DNA of 64,000 bases from Carposina sasakii (Eukaryota > Arthropoda > Insecta > Lepidoptera > Carposinidae). The position numbers were made by a program, and so were the translations under genes. This document shows, one piece after another, positions 11,231-21,579 of the stretch. Each line of letters begins with the position of its first letter. The first letter of the stretch is position 1. Location of the stretch: NCBI GenBank assembly GCA_014607495.2, contig CP053154.1, forward strand, positions 14,942,001-15,006,000. The letters run 5' to 3'. The notes under the pieces were generated by a model, which saw only the letters and a list, made by a program, of their open reading frames with translations, did not search any database and was not told the origin of the DNA.

Positions 11231-11846
11231 ATCACTTATAGTTCCGGAATAGTACACACACATGGCTGTGTTCCATCACTTATAGTTCCGGAATAGTACA
11301 CACTCATGGCCTTGTTCTATCACTTATAGTTCCGGAATAGTACACACTCATGGCCGTGTTCTATCACTTATAGTTCCGGAATGGTACACACTCATGGCTG
11401 TGTTCCATCACTTATAGTTCCGGAATAGTACACACTCATGGCCGTGTTCTATCACTTATAGTTCCGGAATAGTACACACTCATGGCCGTGTTCCATCACT
11501 TATAGTTCCGGAATAGTACACACTCATGGCCGTGTTCTATCACTTATAGTTCCGGAATAGTACACACTCATGGCCGTGTTCTATCACTTATAGTTCCGGA
11601 ATGGTACACACTCATGGCCGTGTTCCATCACTTATAGTTCCGGAATAGTACACACTCATGGCCGTGTTCTATCACTTATAGTTCCGGAATAGTACACACT
11701 CATGGCCGTGTTCTATCACTTATAGTTCCGGAATAGTACACACTCATGGCCGTGTTCTATCACTTATAGTTCCGGAATAGTACACACTCATGGCCGTGTT
11801 CTATCACTTATAGTTCCGGAATAGTACACAACCATGGCTGTGTTCT
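11231..11846 (+). repeat. Minisatellite, 14 tandem copies of a 44-bp unit
   Basis: The unit begins ATCACTTATAGTTCCGGAAT and continues AGTACACACTCATGGCCGTG. Starts are spaced exactly 44 bp from 11231 to 11803, and copies differ only by scattered substitutions (for example GGAATAGT/GGAATGGT, GCCGTG/GCTGTG, TTCTATC/TTCCATC). The mutation pattern suggests recent unequal exchange. The flanking sequence (AACTGGAGTAGCCCGAACTG, 11848 onward) recurs in a dispersed family near 56210 and 62790, so the array probably grew inside a transposable element. Confidence 0.95.
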
Positions 11847-12301
11847 AGAACTGGAGTAGCCCGAACTGCAGCATCATAAAGGAGATCCACTTTTAGACAG
11901 CCACTTTTAAATAACGCTGATGTGATCAATAAAACAACAAGTTGCTAGGTTTTCGCCTGCCTGAGAGAATACCTGAATTCCTTAGTCGACTCTTACGACA
12001 TACATGTAAGTAGATGCAGCTCGTGTTCTAGTGATGCCCCGCATCATTTTGCTTCTTCCAACAGTTTATCTGTAGTCGCGTGTATCAGCCATTTTGTTTA
12101 ATTGCGAAATGAACAGTCAAATCGTATAGTTTGATTACAAACAGGAAATTGTTTCTCTTTTATATGTTTTGTAAATATGCAAAACCTGCACGACTCTAGG
12201 AATCTACGTTTTGCGACTACGAAACTCGTAGCGTGCTACGAACTCGCGTAGTAAAAAGGATTTAATGAAATAATTTGCATGTTTTCATTATTACGGTTGC
12301 T

Positions 12302-12691
12302 TATACAGGATGTTTTTTTGTGGCCACCTTTAACGAAGGGTACGTATTCTATACATGAAATAAAGTAAGTTTATGCCAAAAAAATGCTGGGAAATTTTTT
12401 TTTTTTTTTTTTTTTTTAAATTTTAAATTCCTTGATCGTGCGAAATTTATAGTGTCTAGTGTTATGTTAGTTTTTTTATAGACAGATATTAATTATTTTT
12501 CGTGAAAAAATCCTGCTACGCGCGTCTATGTGCATTTATGCAGAAAAACGCAGTCTATTTACTCAACTTTGGACCCTAATATTTTGGAAACCAGACACTT
12601 CCCAGGTATGCTTCCATGGAGAAAAATGATCGTGATGATGAGAGAATCCGTAGTTTTCGGGAACGTTGACGACCAAAAATCATCCTGTATA
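12302..12691 (+). mobile_element. MITE-like repeat family A, full copy with 11-bp TIRs
   Basis: Bounded by perfect inverted repeats TATACAGGATG (12302-12312) and CATCCTGTATA (12681-12691). It is 390 bp, non-coding, and contains a T-run near 12395-12417. Homologous over its length to 9404-9776, with a third 5' piece at 16781-16847. Internal-free structure with short TIRs indicates a non-autonomous DNA element; the mobilising transposase is not known from this window. Confidence 0.85.
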
Positions 12692-12699
12692 TAATACTA

Positions 12700-13007
12700 G
12701 CTGACCCGGCAAACGTTGTCTTGCCATGTAAAAGGGGTTGATCCTAGAGGGGTGAAAATTCATGGTTGTATGTATTTTTGTATGCTGTATCATAAAAAAT
12801 AAAAACAAAAAATTTTGTCAAAAAAATTAAATAAAAAATTTAGGGTGGACGACCCTTAACATTTAGGGGGATGAAAAATAGATGTTGTCCGATTCTCCAC
12901 CCTAACCGATATGCATGCTAAGATTTACGAAAATCGGTCGAGCCGTTTCGGAGGAGTTTAACTTCTAACACCGTGACACGAGAATTTTTTATACTCGTAT
13001 TAGTAGA
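12700..13007. repeat. Dispersed repeat starting GCTGACCCGGCAAACG
   Basis: Starts at CTAGCTGACCCGGCAAACGT, a sequence common in insect interspersed repeats, and includes AAAATCGGTCGAGCCGTTTC. It abuts the Helitron at 13008. No coding capacity. Family not determined. Confidence 0.5.
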
Positions 13008-13821
13008 TCTACACTAATATTATAAAGAGGAAAACTTTGTTTGTTTGGTTGTAATGAATAGGCTCAAAAACTACTGACCAGAAGAATTTCAGAAAATTCT
13101 TTCACCGTAGAATCCTTATTGGACGAAGACCTGGATAACATAATAAGGCCCCCTATAAGAATTTCCCGATATTCCCACGGGAAGGGGCCAACGGGAATTC
13201 ATATTTTTTATTTAAACGAAAACCGCTATACATATGAAGCGAAATCGGGCCATATATGTTCATTGGGGACAGCGAGGGAGGACTAAAAACGGATTTCCCG
13301 AAATTCCCACGGGAAGGGGACAACAACGGGAACTCATAGTTTTTACAAAACCGCTATACATATGAAGCTGAAAGTCGGGCATATATGTTCATTGGGGACA
13401 GCGAGGGAGGAATAAAACGGATTTCCCGAAATTCTCACGGGGAAGGGGACAAACTGGATTCATAGTTTTTACGAAAACCGCTATACATATGAAGCTGAAA
13501 TTGGGCATATATGTTCATTAGGGACTGCGAGGAAACACTAGAACGGATTTCCCGAAATTCCCACGGAAGGAGACCAACGGGAATTATTTATTTTTACGAA
13601 AACGGTTAAACATGTGAATCTGAAGTTGAGCATATATGTTTATTTGGGACCCCGAGGAAGCACTGGGAACGGATTTCCCGAAATTCCCACGGGAAGGGGA
13701 CAAACGTGAATTAATTTTTTACGACAACCGCGATAACATAGGCTACTTTTTACACTTAACATATAGGCTACTTTTTATTTTTTCTGTAGTCCACGCGGAC
13801 GGAGTCGCGGGCGTCCACTAG
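13008..13821 (+). mobile_element. Lep1-type non-autonomous Helitron, complete
   Basis: Starts with TC (TCTACACTAATATTATAAAG) and ends CTAG (GCGGGCGTCCACTAG), inserted between A and T as Helitrons do. The 5' TACTAATATTATAAA-like start and the 3' subterminal GC-rich hairpin region with the CTAG end are hallmarks of the Lep1 group of lepidopteran Helitrons. It carries no Rep/helicase ORF, so it is non-autonomous. Fragments of related elements lie at 35371-35545, 42956-43158 and 55589-55895. Confidence 0.85.
13161..13740 (+). repeat. Internal tandem repeat of the Helitron, ~126-132 bp x 4-5
   Basis: ATTTCCCG(A/T)(A/T)ATTC followed by CACGGGAAGGGG starts units at about 13161, 13293, 13421, 13547 and 13673. 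Each unit continues with a shared 'ACGAAAACCGCTATACATATGA' type block and ATATATGTTCATTGGGGAC. The last unit is partial. Expansion of an internal satellite is typical of some Helitrons. Confidence 0.85.
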
Positions 13822-13978
13822 TATAATATAAACTTTTTAACAGCATTAGAAATAAAACGTATGTACTATTTAATTTGACGCCTTGTTGAAAAACTTCACG
13901 CATAAGCAATTTAGAAAATAGTGCCTAAACCAGAGTTGACCAAAGGATATACTTACTCTCTGGTTTTTAACTATTTAA

Positions 13979-14114
13979 GGGCAGATTTTTCTAAACGTCA
14001 CACAGCTTTTTCTGTAGAAAAATGTTGATACTCTCTCCATCATGATCAAGTTTGAGAGAAAGCCAGCATCAACTTTATTCCTTTGATAGCTATCTGACGT
14101 TTGGAAAAATAGCC
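13979..14114. repeat. Short fold-back repeat
   Basis: GGCAGATTTTTCTAAACGTCA at the left pairs imperfectly with TGACGTTTGGAAAAATAGCC at the right. A diverged relative begins near 54491 (GGCCGATTTTTCCAACGCTC). Non-coding. Confidence 0.5.
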
Positions 14115-14149
14115 AACTATAGAGGACCTTTTTCAAAATTTTAAGACTT

Positions 14150-14335
14150 AGAATATCCATGTTTTTTTCAACATTGTATGAACTTTCCTGAGTTATTTAG
14201 GAATTCTCCATACTATGTTGAAAAATAAAGATGTGATTTCGTGTCTAAAATTTTGTAGGAAGGTTCCTTTTAGTTGCTATTCACATAGCTTTTCGCTTAA
14301 CATAACCATTTTGTTACATCCTGTATGTTGTATGT
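14150..14335 (+). mobile_element. Fold-back MITE family B, right-hand part
   Basis: Shares ATGTGATTTCGTGTCTAAAA, ATAGCTTTTCGCTTAACATA and the terminal GTTACATCCTGTA with the complete copy at 23609-23874. The left terminal repeat is missing or unrecognisable. Confidence 0.65.
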
Positions 14336-14456
14336 ATAACTCTATTTTTTAAATTATTTTCAAACGTTTAAAAAATGCTTCATAACTTAAATAACTAAAA
14401 GAAAATGTTAAACATGGAAATTCGTTAAAAACGAAATGGTAAATAAAAAATTTAAA

Positions 14457-14956
14457 NNNNNNNNNNNNNNNNNNNNNNNNNNNNNNNNNNNNNNNNNNNN
14501 NNNNNNNNNNNNNNNNNNNNNNNNNNNNNNNNNNNNNNNNNNNNNNNNNNNNNNNNNNNNNNNNNNNNNNNNNNNNNNNNNNNNNNNNNNNNNNNNNNNN
14601 NNNNNNNNNNNNNNNNNNNNNNNNNNNNNNNNNNNNNNNNNNNNNNNNNNNNNNNNNNNNNNNNNNNNNNNNNNNNNNNNNNNNNNNNNNNNNNNNNNNN
14701 NNNNNNNNNNNNNNNNNNNNNNNNNNNNNNNNNNNNNNNNNNNNNNNNNNNNNNNNNNNNNNNNNNNNNNNNNNNNNNNNNNNNNNNNNNNNNNNNNNNN
14801 NNNNNNNNNNNNNNNNNNNNNNNNNNNNNNNNNNNNNNNNNNNNNNNNNNNNNNNNNNNNNNNNNNNNNNNNNNNNNNNNNNNNNNNNNNNNNNNNNNNN
14901 NNNNNNNNNNNNNNNNNNNNNNNNNNNNNNNNNNNNNNNNNNNNNNNNNNNNNNNN
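14457..14956. other. Assembly gap (500 N)
   Basis: Exactly 500 N, a conventional placeholder, so the true distance is unknown. The right side is a putative retrotransposon 3' end next to a telomere-type repeat, a context prone to assembly failure or mis-joining. Confidence 0.99.
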
Positions 14957-15820
14957 CCACCCTCTTGCACAAACTGCAACGCGGTCGGGACTGGCCAGGC
15001 GGACCACAACGCCTTTAGCGACGTTGTCCTCTAAGGCAAAGGTGGGAGGCACTGGCCAGATCCTCCGTCGCGTATGAATAGATTCAAATTAAGTACGGGT
15101 GAGATAAGTATAGCTATTAAAGTGACGACTAACCAACTGAAAAAGTGTATGTCAAACAACTCAGCTTATACTTATTAAGACGAGCAATGTTGGAGTCGAG
15201 GAAACAACAATAAACCGCTCACCCGTGCATAAACTGGTACTATAAAAGATGCTATAGTAAAAACATCAAAGAAGTAACTTGTATACATAGATAACTATAT
15301 ATATTAGTTTAGGTTAGTTATGATATTAAGTAAATGTAGCATAAGTAATTGAATTGCAAGAAAACACCTTAAATCATGTAAAGTAAGGTCCCAGCTTAAC
15401 AAAAGAAAAATGTACAAATATGTAGAATACCCTAGTAGTTTAGAGATGGATTATGTCATAGAAGGAAAATAACAAAACAGGTAGTTAATATAGGATATAG
15501 TCTAAACAAGAAAATATGTTAGAATAATTAACACATATTAAGAAAACTTAAGCCATAGATATATAAATAAAAATAATAAAAAATGCTCTACCCATACAAC
15601 AAATTAGGATAGAATAGACACAGATTAATGGCAAACCCAGCCACTCGCTCCACACCTTAGGCCACTTAAAGTTAGCTGTCACACAAAGCTTTTTATAGAA
15701 CAGAACTAAAATATAAACAATGTAGGACCGCTTATCGGTCAGAATAATTAAAACAAATATAAATAAGATAAGGTACCAATTCCCTGCAGGACTGATCGGC
15801 AGGGAAAGCGCAGAACAACA

Positions 15821-15855
<35 letters not shown>
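14957..15855 (+). mobile_element. Putative non-LTR retrotransposon 3' region with poly(A)
   Basis: A GC-rich block next to the gap (14957-15075) is followed by about 740 bp of AT-rich sequence ending in an A-run of about 34 (15822-15855) that directly joins (CCTAA)n. A poly(A) tail fused to telomere repeats is the junction expected of telomere-specific R1-clade LINEs (TRAS/SART type in Lepidoptera). No RT or endonuclease motif is visible because the upstream part is in the gap. The TRAS/SART assignment is inference. Confidence 0.45.
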
Positions 15856-15858
<3 letters not shown>

Positions 15859-16325
15859 ACCCTAACCTAACCTAACTAACCTAACCTAACCTAACCTAAC
15901 CTAAACCTAATCCTAACCTAACCTAACCTAACCTAACCTAACCTAACCTAACCTAACCTAACCTAACCTAACCTAACCTAACCTAACTAACCTAACCGCC
16001 TACCTAACCTAACCAACCTATAACCTAACCTAACCTAACCTAACCTAACCTAACCTAACCTAAACCTAACCTAACCTAACTAACCTAACCTAACCTAACC
16101 TACCTAACCTAACCTACCTAACCTAACCTAACCTAACCTAACCTAACCTAACCTAAACCTAACCTAACCTAACCTAACCTAACCTACCTAACCTAACCTA
16201 ACCTAACCTAACCTACCTAACCTAACCTAACCTAACCTAACCTAAAACCTAACCTAACCTAACTAACCTAACCTAACCTAACCTAACCTAACCTAACCTA
16301 ACCTAACCTAACCTAACCTAACCTT
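15856..16325 (-). repeat. Telomere-type (CCTAA)n / (TTAGG)n array, ~470 bp
   Basis: About 90 units of CCTAA on the plus strand (TTAGG on the minus strand, the canonical insect telomere repeat), with scattered variants such as CTAACTAA, CCTACCTAA and AACCTAAACC. The array is followed abruptly by non-repeat sequence (CCCATAAACACACC). It is internal to the window, so it is interstitial unless the nearby gap hides a misassembly. Confidence 0.92.
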
Positions 16326-16507
16326 AACCCATAAACACACCGGGAAACAAATATAGGAATACTGCAAGTAAACGACATCGCGTTCTAGATTTGCTTCCTC
16401 AATTTGATTGCTGCCATCTAGTGAGCTAAACTCCCTTATCGTATGCAGGCTGTAAATAACAGCCAGGCAAGTATTGATATCTAAACAAAACTTTTTTTAA
16501 AAAATAA

Positions 16508-16710
16508 AACCGACTTCAAATGCGTGAATTTTTTTTTTTAAGTGTTAATTATTTTATTATTAAATTTAAATGGGACCACCCTTGAGATATTACTTATACG
16601 CCGAAAAAAAAGATTTGTTCAAATCGGTTCATAATTGGCGGAGTTATCGCGTAACAAACATAGAAAAACATACGGGTCGAATTGAGAACCTCCTTTTTTT
16701 GAAGTCGGTT
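16508..16710. mobile_element. MITE with perfect 13-bp TIRs
   Basis: AACCGACTTCAAA at 16508-16520 and TTTGAAGTCGGTT at 16698-16710 are perfect reverse complements enclosing 177 bp of non-coding sequence. The internal block AAATCGGTTCATAATTGGCG is typical of a widespread lepidopteran repeat. No ORF. Confidence 0.8.
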
Positions 16711-16780
16711 GAAAATGGTACTCGCTCAGTATTTCAGTATTTGTGTCACACACACCCTGTATAAGTTTATGATGACATAG

Positions 16781-16847
16781 ATATACAGGGTGTTTTTTCG
16801 TGGCCACCCTGAACGAAGGGTACGTACTCTATACATCAAACTTTATG

Positions 16848-16891
<44 letters not shown>
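16781..16891 (+). repeat. Repeat family A 5' fragment ending in poly(A)
   Basis: ATACAGGGTGTTTTTTCGTGGCCACC and AACGAAGGGTACGTACTCTA match the start of the element at 12302. Homology stops after about 67 bp and a run of roughly 40 A follows (about 16850-16891), so another element, possibly a minus/plus retroposon junction, interrupts it. Confidence 0.6.
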
Positions 16892-16894
<3 letters not shown>

Positions 16895-17472
16895 CTGTTT
16901 CCCGCGCTCCCGGTCCAGTGTTCCGACCCCACTCTAGCCACTACGGCCTCAGCTCTGATTGGTGGATAGATTCGGCTGAGTGATAAGCCTGTAAAGTTAA
17001 GTTGTTTACATAGAAAATCGCCAGCTGAGCCTACCGCCGCGATCTGAGTATTGGGATCCGTAGTACTCGTCGCCGCGACCTCGGCAAACTTTTCAGCGAG
17101 AAGATCGGATGAAAAATGAAAGACTTATAGCGTTCTAAAAAAAAAAAACAATTTCAGGAGCATAGAACTCCTGAAATAGATAAATAAATACATACTTTAC
17201 AAAGTGATTAGTGTAGTGTTAGTGGAGTACTACTTTATGTAAAAAAAACGGAATCTTAATGACTGTAAGTTTTCTATATATAAGCAACACAAGTTTTCAG
17301 GGAAAAATTATTTCTTAAACTACAAACTTTCAGGACACTACAGTGGTGCAGAAAAATAGTACGGATCTAATTAAGAAACTTTGACATTTTCCCTGAATTT
17401 TAATTTTTGTATTTTAAAAAAAAAAACAGCAATTTGCGGTTGGTAAAACCTTCGGCGGGCTACGGCGCCCGA

Positions 17473-18051
17473 TTAGTCGCGATTTTTTCGGTGATTTCGG
17501 GAGCTGCAAACCGGAAGTTTGTTCCTGTAAAGTGTCACTTCTGGATCGCTGAAAACGGCTGAGTGATAAGCCTGTAATGTGTTTTGACATTTCTCCAATA
17601 TCTCTATCTTTACCGATTCGCTTAACACAGGAGGAATCTCAGGATTCATGACAGGTGCTTTGGCTAGTTTAAAGTTTTCTGGGAAAATAAACTTTTCTTG
17701 AATAGCTTGTCTTTGCTCTTTGCTTAGACCATCTATGAGTATACGACCCCAACGTTTAGAGATCTCGTCTTGGATTTTGGGACCAAATATTTCATATTTG
17801 GCTTTCGGGTCACCTAGAGCCTCTATGATCTGAGCTGGTAATAGCGCCGGTGCCACAGTACCAGCAGGAGTCGTACTTGTGCCCTGTATAGGGTCTGTGG
17901 GGCCTTGAGCTGAACTAACAGGGGCCGTGGCGCCTGTGGGTATTTCAGTGGTAGGAACAGCCGCTGTGTTACAGTTCAGGGCTGTAAGCACAATGCTGTC
18001 TCCCTTTGGAGTTGGTCCGGTGGATACAGCTGGGTTTGTATTATACACCAC
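17473..18051 (-). CDS. Gag-like ORF of an unidentified retroelement
   Basis: A 192-codon open frame. The N-terminal half is Thr/Pro/Ala-rich (GPTPKGDSIV, TPAGTVAPAL). The central part is well ordered: PKIQDEISKRWGRILIDGLS, KEQRQAIQEKF, then PENFKLAKAPVMNPEIPPVL and SESVKIE. The combination of a low-complexity head and a conserved helical block resembles ORF1/gag-like proteins of repetitive elements in arthropods. No zinc knuckle or enzymatic domain is visible. Upstream and downstream sequence lacks pol. The start is the first in-frame ATG. It could equally be a fragment of a longer element. Family unnamed. Confidence 0.45.
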   Translation of the reverse strand: MVYNTNPAVSTGPTPKGDSIVLTALNCNTAAVPTTEIPTGATAPVSSAQGPTDPIQGTSTTPAGTVAPALLPAQIIEALGDPKAKYEIFGPKIQDEISKRWGRILIDGLSKEQRQAIQEKFIFPENFKLAKAPVMNPEIPPVLSESVKIEILEKCQNTLQAYHSAVFSDPEVTLYRNKLPVCSSRNHRKNRD

Positions 18052-19282
18052 GGATTTAATGTGTTTGTCATCTGATACATCCCACTCCGAACAGTAGGTA
18101 CATCACCCCATTATCGGACATTGGGGATGTTGCACTGTCATCATGATCCTCTGAAAAAATACCGTTACCTTCATGTCGGTTGCATGTCGACAATAGTTTG
18201 TGAAGTATGGGTTAATAACCTCCACCTTGCTCACAGAGTGCCCAGTTCTTATGCGAACTAAATTGTAATACCGCGTATACGGGATATTTTAATTCTGCTG
18301 ATGCAGTGATATTTGTTTAAAGTCATAAATTGTAATCACGTTACAATATGAGACTAGATGTTATCTAACGTGATCACGTCACGCAGAATAACCCATGGTG
18401 TTTACTAGTTGAAAGGGATCATAATACTCTGAAATAAAAACTTTGTACGTACCTACTGACAGAGTAATATAATTGTAATGGTCTTTAGAATTAAATATAA
18501 GTAGGTAGGTATATCGTGGAAACAAAGTAACATAAAGTGATTTATTATTTTGCTAAAGGTAATAAAGAAAAAAATAAAGGTAGGTGCTTAATTCGAAAAA
18601 AAACTACGTTTGTATTTTCTGCTTCGATTTTAAGTTTGATATCTGGATAAATATTTGATAGCTATTAGCTAAATAGGAACAGTTATTAGATTAGTTAAAA
18701 ACATATGTTTTGTAATAAAAAATAAGGTAAAGGAACCGTAATCGTTCAAAGTGTAGGTAGTGCTCGTATTGAAGTTGTTTCTTTAGACGACGTATTTTTC
18801 TCCCGATCGTCATCATTATGTCTGTGTTTACGTTTTCTTCCCATTTTAGCTATATCTTACACAATACTACTAATATACTTATAAAAAGGTATACAAATTT
18901 TATTAAAAGAAGAATAAGAGGTATTGTGAGGCCTGCACATGGAAAGCGAATGAAGCTCGCGCCGAGGGTTGCCATAGATAGACAAAGACTCGGCATAGTA
19001 GTTTTTGGTTTTTTATTTTTACATTTATTTCTTTTAATTCTCTAAATAATCGTGTGATGCCTGGTACATTGACAAGTGGACTACATAGTGAAATATATAT
19101 AAATGTGGAGAATGCAGCGCTGAAGTATAATTTATGTTATAATTAATTTATGTATAAATAAATTTCAGGACTGACCATTTGGCATGCATTTAGATATCAC
19201 TTCTTTTGTCGTTGGAACTTGGTTCTCATTTTCCCATTATGTATGTAGGTATATAAGTATGAGTAGTCTTATGATTTTCAGG
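18052..19282. other. No gene seen upstream of the small three-exon gene
   Basis: AT-rich sequence. It presumably includes promoter and 5' UTR or an intron of the following gene, because TTTTCAG|GATGG at 19276-19286 looks like a splice acceptor. No TATA/initiator pair stands out. Confidence 0.4.
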
Positions 19283-19368
19283 ATGGTCTCGGAATCAAGG
19301 TGGCTACGGCAGTGATCTCGAAAGCCACGCATTCGTCCGCGCGACTCGGACACACGCAGCGGACTCAC

Positions 19369-21061
19369 ATGGCGCTCTCGCTCTGCTCCCGCCCGGCCCT
19401 CGGCGCGTTGCGGCGCTTTTCGCAGGTTAGTGCGCGGCCGCCGGGCGAAGCGGGCTGCCCGCCGCCCGCGCCGCCGCCGCCGTGCGCCGAGGGTGGGCCG
19501 GGTGCCCCGCCGTGCCGCGCGCAGCCGCCGCCTGCCGTACCGCCGCGCCGCGTCGTGTGCCGCTCCGTGCTGCGACCGCGCCGCCCCTCGCCGCCCTGCG
19601 AGCCTCGCCAGCCGCTATCTTGCGCCGCGCCCAATGCCGTGCAGGTGGCGTACTCTGATTGCATTCAAACTGCTAGCAAGCTCTATATTGTTGCAAAGCC
19701 CACCCATTTTTTTCATAGGCAAATGAAACACACGCACAACACCTTATATCAGCCGAATTTAGAATTTCTCTACCTACACTAATCTTGTGAGCATTTATCT
19801 TCTGGAATGCACTCAAAAGTAATCTTTTTAGCTTAAAGATCCCTCTGAGAAAAAAGTTATTAAGTCGCCTTTAAAATAAAATATAGATAGTTCCAAAACC
19901 ATTAGGTCGGGAGTAGACAACACAAAATTGACCGTGCTTTAATTGTGTTGCAGGCGAAATCAGACAAAGCATGTGACATTGGTTTTCCTCAATTGAAGAA
20001 TTCGAGCGATTGTGGCGTTGAATTGGACTACGTGGCACAGCGTCTTGAAGCGGCGCGGGAAGTACGCCGACAAGCTTATGAACAGGAGGTGGCCGAGCGA
20101 CTCACCCGACGCCCTGCACCACTTGCCACCGCTAGCTACAAGCCCCCCACACAACCTCTTTTTTCAGGATAACTGTCAACCACGCCGTCCAGTTACCGTG
20201 GATCCATGTGCGCACCGCCCTAAAATAATAGTCGAAGTAGACCGCACGTCTGTACAGGACGCCTACGAGCCACCGTCATCTACTCCGATAACGCTCGGCG
20301 CCGCACCTCGCTGCCCGCCATGCCCGCCGCCTATCGGGCCTGTGACACCTCCCTGCCCGCCCTGTCCGCCGCCTATCGGGCCTGTGACACCTCCCAGCGG
20401 CGGAGTAGGCCTGACCTCGCGCATCATGAGCAGCATCGGACTCGGAAGCGCCGGGACCAAGTCTGGTGGCAAATGCTCGAAGCCGTCGTGTGGAGGAACC
20501 AGCCCAGCCCCCGGCATGGCGAGTCACCCCGGAGATACTAGCTGGTGCGGCTCCACACCGCCCGGGGGTCCCGCCCCCCCGCGATGTCGCGAGCCCACAC
20601 TGGCAGAGCGCCTCCGCCGACGAGCACGAGCGCCTTGCTCCCGCGATTCGCCACGTCGCCTTCACACGTGCACCGCATTGTTCGCGAGCTCGCACGACGT
20701 GACGCTGCGCGAGCGGGCTCCGGCGACTGAGGGGAGACAGACAGCGTGCAGCACGGCGGAGGACACGGGAGCGCGACTGGAGCTCGCCCTGGATGCAGGG
20801 CGGCGCGTGCAAGTGTCGGTGCAGGTGGTGCCATCAGTGGACCCAAACAAAGCCGTAGCCGAGACGGCTTCAGATTCTAATTCTTGGCGTTCTATCAGAC
20901 ATTTTCAAAAACAGCTAAACGAAACCCGAGGTCACAACTCCAAGATATGTACCTCATCCCCTGCCTCACACTTTACCTGCCCTCGAAAACCAATTTCTAC
21001 AACTGCTAACAAGACACAATTCTGTGGCTCACCATTAGATTTGTTATCATCGGTCGCATAA
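19369..21061 (+). CDS. Uncharacterised Cys/Pro-rich protein, three coding exons
   Basis: Proposed coding exons are 19369-19425, 19954-20088 and 20168-21061, all joined in phase 0, giving 361 aa and TAA. Donors are CAG|GTTAGT and GAG|GTGGCC (weaker); acceptors TGTGTTGCAG|GC and CTTTTTTCAG|GA are good. Intron 2 is only 79 bp. The N-terminus MALSLCSRPALGALRRFSQ has the Arg/Ser/Ala composition and RRFS motif of a mitochondrial presequence. Exon 3 carries a duplicated CPPCPPPIGPVTPP, then a Gly/Ser/Pro/Cys-rich stretch and a basic C-terminal half. I recognise no domain. An upstream acceptor at 19280/19281 suggests an untranslated leader exon. Codon use is GC-rich like the cadherin exons, unlike nearby repeats, which supports a host gene. 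Function unknown. Confidence 0.65.
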
Positions 21062-21237
21062 AATTAGTAGTAAATCCGCTAACGTGTGTCCATTCTATTT
21101 TTTGAAAATTAAAAATTCTATGTTATCTTCAGTTTTTTATTTTATTGGTTACCTTAGAATAACCGAAGATATTGTTAGACGCCCTATGCAGATAGCGACT
21201 CCGTTCGCGTGGATTACAGAAAATAATAATGTAGTTA

Positions 21238-21350
21238 GTGCAAGTGCCTGTTTTCGCAGTTATGAGTTATCAGATCCAAGGGTCAGTGGAGGATGTAGGG
21301 CCCGGTGGTGGGCGCACCCATAGTGAATGTTTGAACTTCCGAATTGTACC
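21238..21350 (+). repeat. Repeat family D, partial copy
   Basis: AGATCCAAGGGTCAGTGGAGG, GGGCCCGGTGGTGGGC and TTGAACTTCC match the right half of the copy at 58122-58370. Confidence 0.6.
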
Positions 21351-21579
21351 GCCTAATACAATTTCATTTACAGAAAATAACAAAATGTGGAAATTATCTA
21401 AGATAAAAATATTTTCCCGGGATAAAAAGTAGCGTATGTCCTTCCTCAGGCTCTAGACTATCTGTGTACCAAATTTTATTTCAATCGGTTCAGTAGTTTT
21501 GGCGTGAAAGCATGGCTAGTTCGTCCGTCCATCTCGCGGGTGGGGTTCCCACGCTGCTTTTGCCGATACGATACTAAAC

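Noticed and set aside
11231..11846. CRISPR-like array
   Set aside because: The 44-bp units are directly tandem with no unique spacers, and the genome is eukaryotic; it is a minisatellite.
14349..15077. Open frames of about 185-214 codons spanning the N run
   Set aside because: Almost entirely undetermined bases; openness is an artefact of the gap.
19430..19782. Extension of the small gene's first exon through the GC-rich region after 19425
   Set aside because: A consensus donor (CAG|GTTAGT) at 19425/19426 followed by an acceptor at 19953 keeps phase, while the read-through frame ends in AT-rich sequence with no similarity.
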